64,000 nt of DNA. Origin: BRHc4a sp049323755 (GTDB lineage Bacteria; Bacillota; Desulfotomaculia; Desulfotomaculales; Desulfocucumaceae). This document shows, in pieces, positions 1-9,122 of this stretch. Each line of letters opens with the position of its first letter. Position 1 is the first letter of the stretch. The stretch lies in assembly GCA_049323755.1 (NCBI GenBank), contig JBMOPE010000041.1, forward strand, positions 62,001 through 126,000. The letters are read 5' to 3'. Both the position numbers and the translations under genes were made by a program. The notes beneath the pieces were generated by a model. That model ran no database searches and had not been told where the DNA came from. It worked only from the letters and a program-made list of their open reading frames with translations.

Positions 1-66
1 ATATGTTATAATCTGTTCAGCGTTAAGATTTGCCCCAACAGTCATAATATATTTTTCTCCCGCCAT
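1..66 (-). CDS. Possible 5' end of a gene running off the left edge
   Basis: Reading leftward from an ATG at 66 (or a second ATG at 45, which has a better-placed GGGAG ahead of it) there is an open frame to the window edge. Only 15-22 codons are visible, so no family can be named. It would be divergent from typA. Very short evidence; it could be chance. Confidence 0.25.
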   Translation of the reverse strand, partial: MAGEKYIMTVGANLNAEQIITY

Positions 67-277
67 TCTTTAATATTGCTATAATAACCGGGAAATTCAC
101 TGATTATCCTCAAAAAGATGCTTTGCTTTAGATAAACCGGGATTGCATTTTAGCAGCAATTCCGGTATTATATTTTTTTATGCAGAGATCATTTGCACAA
201 ATTCTCTTTTTCACGTATACTTTCCTGCAGGGAACCTGTAAACCATAACTGCAAGGATCAGATGAAAGGACACAGAT

Positions 278-2068
278 ATGAAACGGAACACCATAAGAAA
301 CCTTGGCATAATAGCCCATGTGGACCACGGAAAAACCACTCTGGTGGACACAATGCTCAGGCAAAGCGGAATATTTCATGAAAAACAGGTGGTGGAGGAG
401 AGGGTAATGGACCGCAACGACCTGGAAAGGGAGCGGGGCATCACCATTATGTCGAAAAACACCGCAGTATTTTATAAAGACTACCGGCTTAATATATTAG
501 ACACTCCGGGTCATGCCGACTTTGGCGGTGAAGTTGAGCGCATCGTCCAGATGGTGGATGGGGTATTACTGCTTGTGGACGCCCTCGAAGGACCCATGCC
601 GCAGACCCGCTTTGTATTAAAAAAAGCTTTGGAGGCCGGGCTGGCCCCCATAGTAGTTGTTAATAAAATAGACCGGCCCAGTGCCAGGCCAATAGAGGTT
701 CTTGATGAGGTGCTTGAGCTTTTTATAGACCTTGACGCCAGTGACGACCAGATTGACTTCCCGGTAGTCTACACAAACGCCAAGGCTGGAGTGGCATCAC
801 TGGACCCTGATACTCCCGGCACCGACCTCGAACCTTTATTTGAAACAATCATCGAAAGAATACCTGCTCCCGGAGGAGATGAAAACAAACCCCTGCAAAT
901 GGGGGTAACAATGATTGATTACGATACTTATCTGGGACGTCAGGGAGTTGGCCGCGTGCGCAACGGCATTATCCGGGCAAAGCAGGAAGTGGTGGTATTA
1001 TCCGATGGAGCCATTTCTCCCCGCCAGCGTCTGGCAGGGCTATTCGTATTTCACGGGCTGAAGAAAATAGCAGTTGATGAGGCCTCCGCCGGTGACATCG
1101 TAGTTGTGGCAGGGCTGGATGGGATAAATGTGGGAAATACCATTGCCGACCCGGAAAGTCCGGTTGCCCTGGATTTTGTCAACATTGACGAGCCCACTGT
1201 AGCCGTTACCTTCCTTGTAAACAAAAGCACCTTTGCCGGACAGGAAGGAGACTATGTTACTTCCAGAAAGCTCGGTGAACGGCTGATGAGAGAACTGGAA
1301 TCCGACGTAAGCCTCAGGGTGCAGGCAACCGATTCCCCTGATGCATTTCTTGTATCAGGACGTGGTGAACTTCACCTTTCCATACTCATTGAAACCATGC
1401 GCAGAGAGGGATATGAGTTTGAGGTGTCCCGGCCAAAAGTAATAGAAAAGGAAATAAACGGAGTAAAGTGCGAGCCGGTAGAAGAGTTAGTCATAGAAAC
1501 CCCTGAAGAATTTGTCGGGATTGTAATGGAGCGCCTCGGACCCCGAAAAAGCGATTTAATCAATATGAGCCACAAGGGCGATGGTATGGTTAGGCTTGAA
1601 TTTCATATACCTACCCGGGGTCTTTTCGGCTTCCGGTCAGAGTTTCTTACCGACACCAAGGGTACGGGCATAATGCACCACTCCTTCCACCATTACGCCC
1701 CCTTCAAGGGTGAACTGCAAACAAGACTGAGGGGATCCCTGGTAGCTTTTGAAACCGGTGAAACCACCACCTATGGACTTGAAAACGCCCAGGAGCGGGG
1801 GGATTTATTTGTGGGCCCCGGGGTTCGGGTATACCGCGGCATGATAGTGGGAGAGCACTCCCGCCCCGGAGACCTTGCCGTCAATGTGTGCAAAAAGAAA
1901 CATCTTACCAATATTAGAAGCTCCACCTCCGAAATATCGGCCAAGCTTACGCCTCCACGCCAGATGAGCCTTGAGAACTGCCTTGAATTTATTGGTGATG
2001 ACGAACTGGTGGAAGTAACTCCGAAAACACTTAGGATGCGCAAAACCAGCGATTTTAAAATGCGCTGA
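278..2068 (+). CDS. typA: Translational GTPase TypA/BipA
   Basis: Ribosome-associated GTPase of the EF-G/LepA superfamily, involved in 50S assembly and in growth under stress or cold. All G motifs are visible: AHVDHGKT at residues 13-20, RGITI at 53-57, DTPGH at 75-79 and NKID at 129-132. EF-Tu-like domain II, EF-G-like domains III and V and the TypA-specific C-terminal domain follow. The 596-residue length is normal for the family. The ATG has AAAGGA about 8 bases upstream. It is monocistronic and ends in a strong intrinsic terminator. Identification is secure. Confidence 0.97.
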   Translation: MKRNTIRNLGIIAHVDHGKTTLVDTMLRQSGIFHEKQVVEERVMDRNDLERERGITIMSKNTAVFYKDYRLNILDTPGHADFGGEVERIVQMVDGVLLLVDALEGPMPQTRFVLKKALEAGLAPIVVVNKIDRPSARPIEVLDEVLELFIDLDASDDQIDFPVVYTNAKAGVASLDPDTPGTDLEPLFETIIERIPAPGGDENKPLQMGVTMIDYDTYLGRQGVGRVRNGIIRAKQEVVVLSDGAISPRQRLAGLFVFHGLKKIAVDEASAGDIVVVAGLDGINVGNTIADPESPVALDFVNIDEPTVAVTFLVNKSTFAGQEGDYVTSRKLGERLMRELESDVSLRVQATDSPDAFLVSGRGELHLSILIETMRREGYEFEVSRPKVIEKEINGVKCEPVEELVIETPEEFVGIVMERLGPRKSDLINMSHKGDGMVRLEFHIPTRGLFGFRSEFLTDTKGTGIMHHSFHHYAPFKGELQTRLRGSLVAFETGETTTYGLENAQERGDLFVGPGVRVYRGMIVGEHSRPGDLAVNVCKKKHLTNIRSSTSEISAKLTPPRQMSLENCLEFIGDDELVEVTPKTLRMRKTSDFKMR

Positions 2069-2083
2069 AACATGTGTTTAAAT

Positions 2084-2123
2084 AAACCGGCCGTGCAGAA
2101 ATGTGCACGGCCGGTTTTTATTA
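2084..2123 (+). terminator. Intrinsic terminator of typA
   Basis: A near-perfect stem with 14-base arms (AAACCGGCCGTGCA and its complement) and a short loop ends in a T-rich tail, 15 bases after the typA stop. Confidence 0.9.
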
Positions 2124-2292
2124 TTCTGGAGCTACCTTACCACCTTTCAACATTATCCTGCTGCAGAATAAATATGCCCGGCGGTACTAATACTCCGGGA
2201 TCATAATTTCATACCCGAAGCCTATATTTCCAGGGTGAAATATTTGGTAATATTTACCTATAACAACAATGCTTCCGCGGAGATGATTTATT

Positions 2293-2736
2293 ATGCATTC
2301 GGATCCACTCTCCAGCATTAAAAATAACCTGCTGTATGCGGGAAACGGATATTACATTTCCCCTGCAGACCCTTTAATTTTTAAAAAGCTATCTCATATA
2401 AGCTCCCTGGATGGTGAAACTTTGTACAAGGCCGGGCTGTATACCGAAAGCCAGGCTAAAAGATGTCTTTTAGAGTTCAAGTCCACTGGAAAAAGATTTT
2501 TACTTAGGGCCTACAGGAGATACATGAATGAATCATTGACCCTTATGAAAAAATCCTGGCACAAAGGATATAAATTAGCCGCCAGAGATTTACTTCGTAT
2601 TTATAATGATATTAATAAATCGGAATATATTAGACATTCGGGTAGCCTTAACAAAATAACAGGTTTTATTTTAATGATACTTTTATCCTTCTCCTTAGGA
2701 ATGCTGCTTCCTGTCCTTTTTTATCTCTTCTACTAA
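2293..2736 (+). CDS. Hypothetical protein with C-terminal membrane anchor
   Basis: A 147-residue protein of no family I recognise. The body (residues 1-118) is basic and rich in Tyr, Lys and Arg, apparently helical. A single strongly hydrophobic segment at about residues 122-146 ends the chain, so it is probably tail-anchored with the body in the cytoplasm. The ATG is preceded by GGAGATG. It stands alone between the typA terminator and a convergent gene. Codon use and the RBS support a real gene; the function is unknown. Confidence 0.6.
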   Translation: MHSDPLSSIKNNLLYAGNGYYISPADPLIFKKLSHISSLDGETLYKAGLYTESQAKRCLLEFKSTGKRFLLRAYRRYMNESLTLMKKSWHKGYKLAARDLLRIYNDINKSEYIRHSGSLNKITGFILMILLSFSLGMLLPVLFYLFY

Positions 2737-2786
2737 AACCCCTCCTTCCTCGTACATTCTTCTATTAAAGCTGCCCATTGGCAGCA

Positions 2787-3782
2787 CTAGTTTTGATTTG
2801 CAGCTTCAAATTGCCTTAAAAACACCTCTGTTTTCTTATTTTCTGGAGCAGTTGTAATTACTCCTGCCTTTAAACTTATTACCCTGTTAAAAAAATGAGT
2901 CATCATGAACATATCCAAAAAAACATTTACTGTTATATCCTTTCCTAATTTACTATTAATAATTTTATTAAAACGTTTAAAATCATGTATAGTTGAGGTT
3001 GAAAGATTTATTAAATCCTGTAAATAAATCTGGTCTATTTGCGGGGCATCTGAAACAATAGAGTAGTAATCTTCAGAAACAAGGCAGAGCCCCAGCCATT
3101 TATAATGATCATTAAATATACCTACCTTATACTCGGTGTAATTTTCCCTGTAGTTAACGTTAAATGGGGGGAAACCAGCGGGAATCAACACCATCGCGCT
3201 CAGCATATCATACCGCTTTTTTATGTCTGTTAAAAAAAGGCTAAATTTCTGCCATCCCAAGTCCTCACCGTTAAACAGAAAATATTCTATAGGAAAACCT
3301 TTATCGTTAATTAAATAGCCTTTCCAAAGATTATCCTGTCCGATATCGGAAAGCTTATTTATCCATAGAATATAATTGGATGAAAGCTGCAGTCCTTCAT
3401 TGTAATTTTGTATCATCTCAAAAAATCTTCTTTTATCTATAGTATCAAGCATATTACTTTCATTTTCTTTTCTGAATATATCCTCCATTTCCGGCGAGGG
3501 GCAGTCTTTTTTCGGCTTGAAAGCCATTTCCAGGGCCATAAGAAAAGAGGCCCTGGCATTTCCCCCGGTATGGAGGTCGAGAGAATCACAAAAGGAAAGC
3601 AGTTTCTTTAATTCTTCCAGTATAATCTCAGTCTTCGCTGCCGGGGCCTGGCTTAGGTTTGCCAGGTTCATAAGCTCAACCTGCTTCACCCTTTTACCGT
3701 CCCGATAATTTTTCATTAACCTTAAATACTTATATTTTTTATTTTTATACCTGAGAGTAACTACTCTGAAGAACAAAGCCAT
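2787..3782 (-). CDS. Transposase-derived protein, IS1634/IS4-like, catalytic residues apparently lost
   Basis: The first 45 residues match the N-terminal signature of IS1634-type transposases (FFRVVTLRYKNKKYKYLRLM, then a basic YRDG-K-VKQ block and an NLANLS segment). Around residues 165-215 a GYLINDKGFPIEYFLF-type strand is the counterpart of the family's GL..D..GFP...E.F region. Where active members carry DDE residues (V-V-A-D-x-G after the KKRY helix) this protein reads L-I-P-A-G, and no Asp is evident at the first catalytic position. At 331 residues it is shorter than active IS1634 transposases, and no inverted repeats are apparent. I infer a decayed or domesticated transposase. The ATG at 3782 abuts a GGGGGG; a TTG at 3776 is a better-spaced start. 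A copy of the DASS leader element lies just upstream. Confidence 0.6.
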   Translation of the reverse strand: MALFFRVVTLRYKNKKYKYLRLMKNYRDGKRVKQVELMNLANLSQAPAAKTEIILEELKKLLSFCDSLDLHTGGNARASFLMALEMAFKPKKDCPSPEMEDIFRKENESNMLDTIDKRRFFEMIQNYNEGLQLSSNYILWINKLSDIGQDNLWKGYLINDKGFPIEYFLFNGEDLGWQKFSLFLTDIKKRYDMLSAMVLIPAGFPPFNVNYRENYTEYKVGIFNDHYKWLGLCLVSEDYYSIVSDAPQIDQIYLQDLINLSTSTIHDFKRFNKIINSKLGKDITVNVFLDMFMMTHFFNRVISLKAGVITTAPENKKTEVFLRQFEAANQN

Positions 3783-3821
3783 CCCCCCAAGATCTTTTTT
3801 CCCTTAATCCTTAAAAAATAT

Positions 3822-3893
3822 AAAAAAAGGGTGGGTAATTTAAAATTACCCACCCCAGTAATTGATCCTTGAAACCTCAAAAGAGGCCAACCG
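3822..3893 (-). promoter_or_regulatory. Attenuator-like RNA element, copy A
   Basis: On the minus strand this reads a small hairpin (CCTC-TTTT-GAGG), a conserved TTTCAAGGAT linker, then a 12-bp terminator stem (arms 3829-3840 and 3844-3855) and a U7 tract. The sequence GTAATT at 3858-3863 (as read on +) can alternatively pair with AATTAC at 3844-3849, which would break the terminator. It lies after the DASS stop and 40 bases before the transposase-derived gene, so it could terminate the first and control the second. It is nearly identical in layout to the element at 5523-5602. Confidence 0.6.
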
Positions 3894-3950
3894 AGCAAAA
3901 CCACATATTCAGCTTCTGTAATTTTTATAAAAGTGAAGAATACTAATACA

Positions 3951-5393
3951 TTATTTTATAAGCGGGCTCATTCCTATAAGGGGCCAGTAGGTAAACATCA
4001 CCACCAGCAGAAGTCCCAGAATTAAAACGCTTCCCAGTACCCCATATTTAAAGAATTCCCCGGTGGAAAACTGTTTGGACTCATAGGCAATGGCGTTTGG
4101 CGCAGCCCCGATAAGCAGAAGCATGGGCATGGAAGCCATTGCCACCGATGAGTAGAGTATCAGAGCAGGATTGACCCCAAGATACTTTGCGATAACCAGC
4201 GCTACAGGAAGTACTATGGAAATAGCTGCCACGTTCATTATAAAGTTCGTAAGCAAGAGCACCAATAGCGCAATGCCCATCACAAATACAACCCAGGGCG
4301 CTGTCTGAAGAGTTGAGATAAAGTTAACTGCGATCCAGTTTGCTGCTCCAGTCTGCCACAGTGCAAAGCCTATGCTCATGGCACCACTGAAAAGCAGCAT
4401 TATATTCCAGGGAATGTTTTTTTCCAGGTCCTGAACCGTTAATATATTCAGTATGAAAAACAGCAGCCCGGCCACCAGCAGGGGAATAGACCTGTCAATA
4501 CCCTTGAGCGCAGGGATAAACGATTGGAGTACAAGCACCGAAATTCCTCCCGCCACTATTAGCAACACCACAATTTCCTGCCTGCTCATGGGACCAAGGC
4601 CGGCATAGAGTTCTTTTGCCTTTTCCCTGATACCTTCTATCCTTGCTTTTTCAGGTTTTAATACCGTAATCAGCATCAGCCATACTACTATGACTCCCAG
4701 CCAGGCAAAGGGCAAAAGATGCTGGGAAAACTCGATAAAGGAGACGTCCTGACCTGTAAACTCTTTGTAGAATCCGACTGCAGCAGGATTTCTTGCCCCT
4801 CCCATGAGAGTTGCCATACTGCCGGCCCCGGCGGTGTACGCCATACCAATAAACAGCGCCTTGCCGAACTTTGTTGGAGCGCTGCCCTCTCCGTAGAGCG
4901 CCAGTATGGCCATCAAAATGGGAAACATTGTTGCCGCTACAGCAGTGTGTGCCATAAGGTGGGTTAGCAAAGCTGTTATGACAAAAACACCCAGCATAAT
5001 TTTACGGGTATCCTCACCCACCACCGAAAGCATTTTATACGCTATCCTTTTGGTAATACCTGCCTTGGTAAAGGCGAGGCCGACCAGAAGGGACCCAAGT
5101 ATGAACATGACTGTGGGGTCCATAAAGTCCTTCATGGCCTCCTTGGCGGTACGTATTCCAAACAAAGGCTGAAAAACACCTATAGCTATACTGGTAACTC
5201 CAATGGGTATAACCTCAAATACCCACCAGGTACCCGCCAGGAGGAAAAGTCCGATGGCGGCTTTGCCTGCCTGTGTAAGCTGAAATTCCTTGCCCATAGG
5301 GTCAATTGCGGGCCTTAATTCAGGCATAAAATAAAAAGTAACTAAAAACGCAAAACCCAGCAGAATAAAAAAGTATCTTTTTGTTTCACTCAC
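3951..5393 (-). CDS. DASS-family (SLC13) anion:Na+ symporter
   Basis: Integral membrane carrier of the divalent anion:sodium symporter family, which moves dicarboxylates, citrate or sulfate with Na+. It is 480 residues with about 12 hydrophobic spans. The two re-entrant hairpin motifs are visible: GGARNPAAVGFY near residue 200 and IGAAPNAIAYESKQFSTGEF near residue 435, which in the family carry the Na+ and substrate contacts. The start is the ATG at 5393. Its 130-nt leader contains a hairpin-plus-U-tract element (5523-5602), and a second copy follows the gene. The substrate cannot be read from sequence; C4-dicarboxylate or sulfate are the likely options. Confidence 0.88.
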   Translation of the reverse strand: MSETKRYFFILLGFAFLVTFYFMPELRPAIDPMGKEFQLTQAGKAAIGLFLLAGTWWVFEVIPIGVTSIAIGVFQPLFGIRTAKEAMKDFMDPTVMFILGSLLVGLAFTKAGITKRIAYKMLSVVGEDTRKIMLGVFVITALLTHLMAHTAVAATMFPILMAILALYGEGSAPTKFGKALFIGMAYTAGAGSMATLMGGARNPAAVGFYKEFTGQDVSFIEFSQHLLPFAWLGVIVVWLMLITVLKPEKARIEGIREKAKELYAGLGPMSRQEIVVLLIVAGGISVLVLQSFIPALKGIDRSIPLLVAGLLFFILNILTVQDLEKNIPWNIMLLFSGAMSIGFALWQTGAANWIAVNFISTLQTAPWVVFVMGIALLVLLLTNFIMNVAAISIVLPVALVIAKYLGVNPALILYSSVAMASMPMLLLIGAAPNAIAYESKQFSTGEFFKYGVLGSVLILGLLLVVMFTYWPLIGMSPLIK

Positions 5394-5522
5394 CTAATCA
5401 CCCCCGTAAATAAATGCAAATCAAAAAAACATATGTCCGACGGTTATTATGTAAGAAATATCACCTGCCTTTATTTGAAGTTTATATTTACATCATATGA
5501 ACGTTATTTCACTAACTAACTT

Positions 5523-5602
5523 AAAAAAAAGGGCAGGTAATCACACACGATTACCCACCCCAGTAATCAATCCTTGAAACCCTCAAATGAAGGCCAACAC
5601 GA
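5523..5602 (-). promoter_or_regulatory. Attenuator-like RNA element, copy B (leader of the DASS gene)
   Basis: Minus-strand reading: GTTGGCC, a hairpin (CCTTC-ATTT-GAGGG), TTTCAAGGAT, then a terminator stem (arms 5549-5560 and 5531-5542) followed by U8. GTAATC at 5563-5568 (as read on +) is complementary to GATTAC at 5549-5554, giving an antiterminator alternative. Compared with copy A the three segments change together (GATTAC/GTAATC versus AATTAC/GTAATT), so pairing is kept. No minus-strand gene lies upstream that this could serve as an ordinary terminator, so a conditional leader is the better reading. I could not match it to a known riboswitch class. Confidence 0.6.
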
Positions 5603-5894
5603 CTTCTAACATAATAAATTTTTTGTGACTTGCCTGCACTTTGGCACTACAGCCAGTTCAATATGCACCTGCACATCAAATAATTATCTAAAAAATGTAG
5701 TATTTAAACAACCGTTTTTGTCATCACCTTGAGAAATATTATACAAACACATCGGGTAATATGCAATATTAAAAATTGCATTTTTACCAGTACAATATTT
5801 TGTCTCTACGGACTGGTTGGGTTAGGGCTATCTTACTGTAACAATTTTCCATGTAAATGAATAATGTGGATAAAAAAATTAAAGGAGGATTTTT

Positions 5895-6116
5895 ATGGGA
5901 TACGGGTTCGGGCCTTATACAGATAACAAGCCTTCTAAAGGTAAACATGGTTTTGGCGGCCCTGTCCACGGTGGCCCGGGATACAATACTATTACCTGCC
6001 CATACTGCGGTAAAGCATTCCGGCCTCAGAGCAGTCCGCCGAAGGGACCAGGAGCCGGTTCGGGACCGGGATTCACCCCGGGGTGGAACAAAAACTGGCA
6101 TGAGAGAGAAGAATAA
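5895..6116 (+). CDS. Small Gly/Pro-rich protein with one CPYC zinc-knuckle half
   Basis: A 73-residue protein with an excellent RBS (AAAGGAGG) 7 bases before the ATG. It is dominated by Gly, Pro, Lys and His, with a single CPYCGKAF motif around residues 36-43 that resembles half of a zinc ribbon. The ends are low in complexity. It is followed by the DUF1540 gene on the same strand, another small metal-binding protein. Function unknown. Confidence 0.6.
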   Translation: MGYGFGPYTDNKPSKGKHGFGGPVHGGPGYNTITCPYCGKAFRPQSSPPKGPGAGSGPGFTPGWNKNWHEREE

Positions 6117-6262
6117 GGAAATTATGCTGCGTAATTATTATCAGTCTATTGAAAAGGTCACCCTGGTGGTGACTTTTTCTCTTATTTCTGGAATTATTAT
6201 TACTTTGGCGGGGACAGAATAATAATATATTCTGTGTTAATTCTAAAAAGGAGGAATACAAA

Positions 6263-6418
6263 ATGCCTGAAGTAATGAAATGTTTGTGTGAAGAGTGCCA
6301 CTACAATGAAAACCACGAGTGCCACGCAGACGGTATTGAAGTGAAATCCAGCGGAGACATGAGTGTACAAACATCAGACGGCACCTGCTGCAATACCTTC
6401 ATGCCGAAAAACAGCTAA
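6263..6418 (+). CDS. DUF1540 domain protein
   Basis: A 51-residue protein beginning MPEVMKCLCEECHYN. It has the DUF1540 pattern: C-x-C-x2-C, a YN, a further Cys after a His, a central I-V strand, then C-C-x-T-F near the end. The conserved Cys residues suggest a small metal-binding fold; the family's biological role is unknown, though it is common in spore-forming Firmicutes. The AAAGGAGG is 6 bases before the ATG. A terminator follows. A second member is at 45510-45662. Confidence 0.85.
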   Translation: MPEVMKCLCEECHYNENHECHADGIEVKSSGDMSVQTSDGTCCNTFMPKNS

Positions 6419-6482
6419 GCAAGGTAATTTTCTCAGTGTAAAAGCATATTAAAATATTGTGGCTTAGTTTATTTATGCAATA

Positions 6483-6513
6483 ATAAATGCGGGATAATAC
6501 CCGCATTTATTTG
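6483..6513 (+). terminator. Intrinsic terminator after the DUF1540 gene
   Basis: ATAAATGCGGG pairs with CCCGCATTTAT across a six-base loop, followed by TTTG. Confidence 0.75.
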
Positions 6514-6645
6514 TCATCAGTCTTTTTGAAATACAATTGTTGAAATAATATAATAATATATGGCAGCAGGTAATAGATAGCTGAAAATGGCGGTGCAGAC
6601 AATGAGAAGTAGTGTAATACAATTTAAAGGGAGGGTTATGACCTG

Positions 6646-7761
6646 TTGGATGAGAGAGTAAAGCTGTTGGCCAAAAACCTGGTGGGTTATTCCTGTGAAT
6701 TAAAAAAAGGGGAAAAGGTACTCATTGAAAATATAGGGCTGGAGCTACCCCTGGTAAAGGCATTGGTAAATGAAGTGTACCGGTCCGGGGGTATACCTTT
6801 TGTGACCATAAAAAACAGCGCCGTTGAAAGATCACTTCTGCTTGAGGCTGATGAAGAGCAGATGATAATGAGGGCTAAGTACGAGACCGCAAGGATGAGC
6901 GATATGGACGCCTATATTGGGGTAAGATCCGGTGAAAACTCAGCCGAGCTCTCAGATGTACCCGCAAAAAAAATGGAGATTTACAACAAGCTGTTTTGGA
7001 ATGAAGTCCACGGAAAGATTAGAGTCTCCAAGACGAAGTGGGTTGTATTGAGATACCCTTCGCCTTCAATGGCTCAGCAGGCAAACATGAGCACCGAATC
7101 CTTTGAGGACTACTACTTCAAGGTGTGCAACCTGGATTACTCCGCTATGTCAAAAGCCATGGACCCCCTTGTTGATTTGATGATTAAAACCGCTAAAGTT
7201 AGAATAACAGGCAGGGACACTGACCTGACCTTTTCAATTAAGGGACTGCCCGCTATAAAATGTGCCGGTAAAAGAAATATTCCGGACGGAGAGGTGTACA
7301 CAGCACCAGTCAGAGATTCGGTTAACGGCTGTATTACTTACAACACACCGGCCCTATACCAGGGATTCACCTATGAAAGCATAAGGCTGGAATTCAGAGA
7401 CGGCAGGATTGTAAAGGCATCGGCAAACGATTCGGACAGGATCAACAAAATACTGGACACAGATGAGGGCGCAAGGTATATAGGAGAATTTGCCCTTGGT
7501 GTAAATCCTTTTATAACAAGGCCTATGAAGGATACACTTTTTGACGAAAAAATTTCCGGGTCATTCCACTTTACCCCCGGAAGCGCTTACGAACGGTGTT
7601 TCAACGGAAACAAATCGGCTATACACTGGGACCTTGTATGTATTCAGACACCTGATTACGGTGGTGGAGAAATATACTTTGATGATATTCTTATTAGAAA
7701 GGACGGCAGGTTCGTTCTGCCGGAACTGGCAGGCTTAAATCCTGAAAATTTAGGGAGTTAG
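6646..7761 (+). CDS. Aminopeptidase, peptidase family M29
   Basis: Cytoplasmic metallo-aminopeptidase of the AmpS/aminopeptidase T/PepS family, releasing N-terminal residues from peptides. The metal ligands of the family are all present: Glu in DGEVYTAP, Glu in YIGEFALG, His in SFHFTPG, and His and Asp in AIHWDLV. The 371-residue length is slightly short of the usual 400 or so. The start is a TTG at 6646 with GGGAGGG upstream; an ATG at 6638 is out of frame. An NRDE-family gene follows after 17 bases and is likely co-transcribed. Confidence 0.9.
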   Translation: MDERVKLLAKNLVGYSCELKKGEKVLIENIGLELPLVKALVNEVYRSGGIPFVTIKNSAVERSLLLEADEEQMIMRAKYETARMSDMDAYIGVRSGENSAELSDVPAKKMEIYNKLFWNEVHGKIRVSKTKWVVLRYPSPSMAQQANMSTESFEDYYFKVCNLDYSAMSKAMDPLVDLMIKTAKVRITGRDTDLTFSIKGLPAIKCAGKRNIPDGEVYTAPVRDSVNGCITYNTPALYQGFTYESIRLEFRDGRIVKASANDSDRINKILDTDEGARYIGEFALGVNPFITRPMKDTLFDEKISGSFHFTPGSAYERCFNGNKSAIHWDLVCIQTPDYGGGEIYFDDILIRKDGRFVLPELAGLNPENLGS

Positions 7762-7778
7762 CCTGGGGGTGATAAATA

Positions 7779-8540
7779 GTGTGCTTTGTTGTACTGGCGT
7801 ATGACTGCCATCCGGATTACCTTCTTGTTCTTGCGGCTAACAGGGATGAATACCATTCCCGGCCTACGGCCCCTGCTCATTTTTGGGAGGACGCGCCCGG
7901 AGTGTTAGCGGGGAAGGATCTGGAACACTGCGGCACCTGGCTGGGGGTATCCCGGCCAGGACGTTTGGCTGCCCTTACCAATTACAGGGACCCGTCTTCA
8001 CACAGGCCGGGGACTCCTTCCAGGGGTGCCCTGGTAAGAGATTATCTTTCTTCCTCATTTGACCCTGTAAGCTATCTTAATAAGCTGAATAATTGTCGAG
8101 GCGAATATAATGGCTACAATCTGCTGCTTATGGATGGCGGCATTATGTGGCATTACTCCAACAGGACAGGAAAGCCCCTTAAAATAACTCCCGGAATCCA
8201 CGGGCTAAGCAATCACTTGCTGGATACTCCATGGCCCAAGGTAGAAAAGGGGAAGGCTGCTCTTGGACGGATAATTAAATACTCCGGGGATACTCTGGTG
8301 GAGGGATTATTTGAACTGCTTTCAGACAGTGAGATGGCTTCGGACAAAAGCCTCCCCCAAACCGGAGTCACCCTGGAATGGGAAAGGCTGCTTTCTCCGG
8401 TCTTCATTCAGAATGAACTATATGGCACACGTTCTTCCACAGTAATAATGGTTAAGCGAAGCGGACAAATTCTTTTCCGGGAACGTTCCTTTTACTGTGA
8501 CGGAAGGCCGATGGGAAGCGACATCAATTATATAATTTGA
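7779..8540 (+). CDS. NRDE family (TANGO2-like) protein
   Basis: A 253-residue protein with the diagnostic N-terminus: Cys2 directly after the GTG start, then LAANRDEYHSRP around residues 24-35, with the NRDE tetrad that names the family. Further conserved segments are a GTWLGVSRPGRLAALTNYRDP-like stretch and an HGLSNHLLDTPWPK-like stretch. Members are proposed Ntn-type or transport/heme-related proteins, and the bacterial function is not established. It is coupled to the upstream aminopeptidase gene. The start is set by GGGGGTG ahead of the GTG. Confidence 0.85.
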   Translation: MCFVVLAYDCHPDYLLVLAANRDEYHSRPTAPAHFWEDAPGVLAGKDLEHCGTWLGVSRPGRLAALTNYRDPSSHRPGTPSRGALVRDYLSSSFDPVSYLNKLNNCRGEYNGYNLLLMDGGIMWHYSNRTGKPLKITPGIHGLSNHLLDTPWPKVEKGKAALGRIIKYSGDTLVEGLFELLSDSEMASDKSLPQTGVTLEWERLLSPVFIQNELYGTRSSTVIMVKRSGQILFRERSFYCDGRPMGSDINYII

Positions 8541-8586
8541 GTGCTCAAATGGTACAGCCTGCGGACGTAAGTCTCCCCTGGAGCTT

Positions 8587-9060
8587 TCAGTAGCCCTTAA
8601 TAGATTTTACAGGCTCTTTTCCTAACACTCCAATCCATTCCGCAAACCATAACATAGTAGTGAAACCGACAATATTAAGAATGTATGATTTAAACGGATT
8701 CCAGTTCAAGTAATAGAAATAACCAAAGTATACGGCAAGAAGTTCTAATATCAACAACACAAAAGCTGCTAAAAGAATATAAAAGAGCCTCCACCATTTT
8801 TCCCGGGGTATATAATACCCAAATAAAATCCCTCCGGGAAAATAAGCTAACCAGTATAGAAGTGGGAGTCCCGAAATACTTTCAGTTTCAATAAAAAATC
8901 TGAAGGCTCCCTGGTCAACAAAAGTGGAATCAATAGCATAAATAAGTATCATAGAGATTACCCCTGCGGGCCATAAAACCCTCCAATGCCCCAGGGGCAC
9001 CAAAATTATTGCAGTTATCCAGGCCAGGCCGGCAAAAAAAATCCACCCCAAACTAATCAC
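8587..9060 (-). CDS. CBO0543-type integral membrane protein
   Basis: A 157-residue protein with about five hydrophobic helices (near residues 5-21, 30-45, 66-82, 90-113 and 125-143). Aromatic-rich loops (PREKWWRLFYIL, YFYYLNWNPFKSY) match the CBO0543 family of small membrane proteins common in Bacillus, Clostridium and Desulfotomaculum relatives. Function unknown. It is encoded on the opposite strand to the NRDE gene and converges with it. Confidence 0.65.
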   Translation of the reverse strand: MISLGWIFFAGLAWITAIILVPLGHWRVLWPAGVISMILIYAIDSTFVDQGAFRFFIETESISGLPLLYWLAYFPGGILFGYYIPREKWWRLFYILLAAFVLLILELLAVYFGYFYYLNWNPFKSYILNIVGFTTMLWFAEWIGVLGKEPVKSIKGY

Positions 9061-9122
9061 CTTGTCAAGATTTATAATCGTAGCCTAACCCATTTTTATA
9101 ACCGTATTCATTTAAATAAGAC

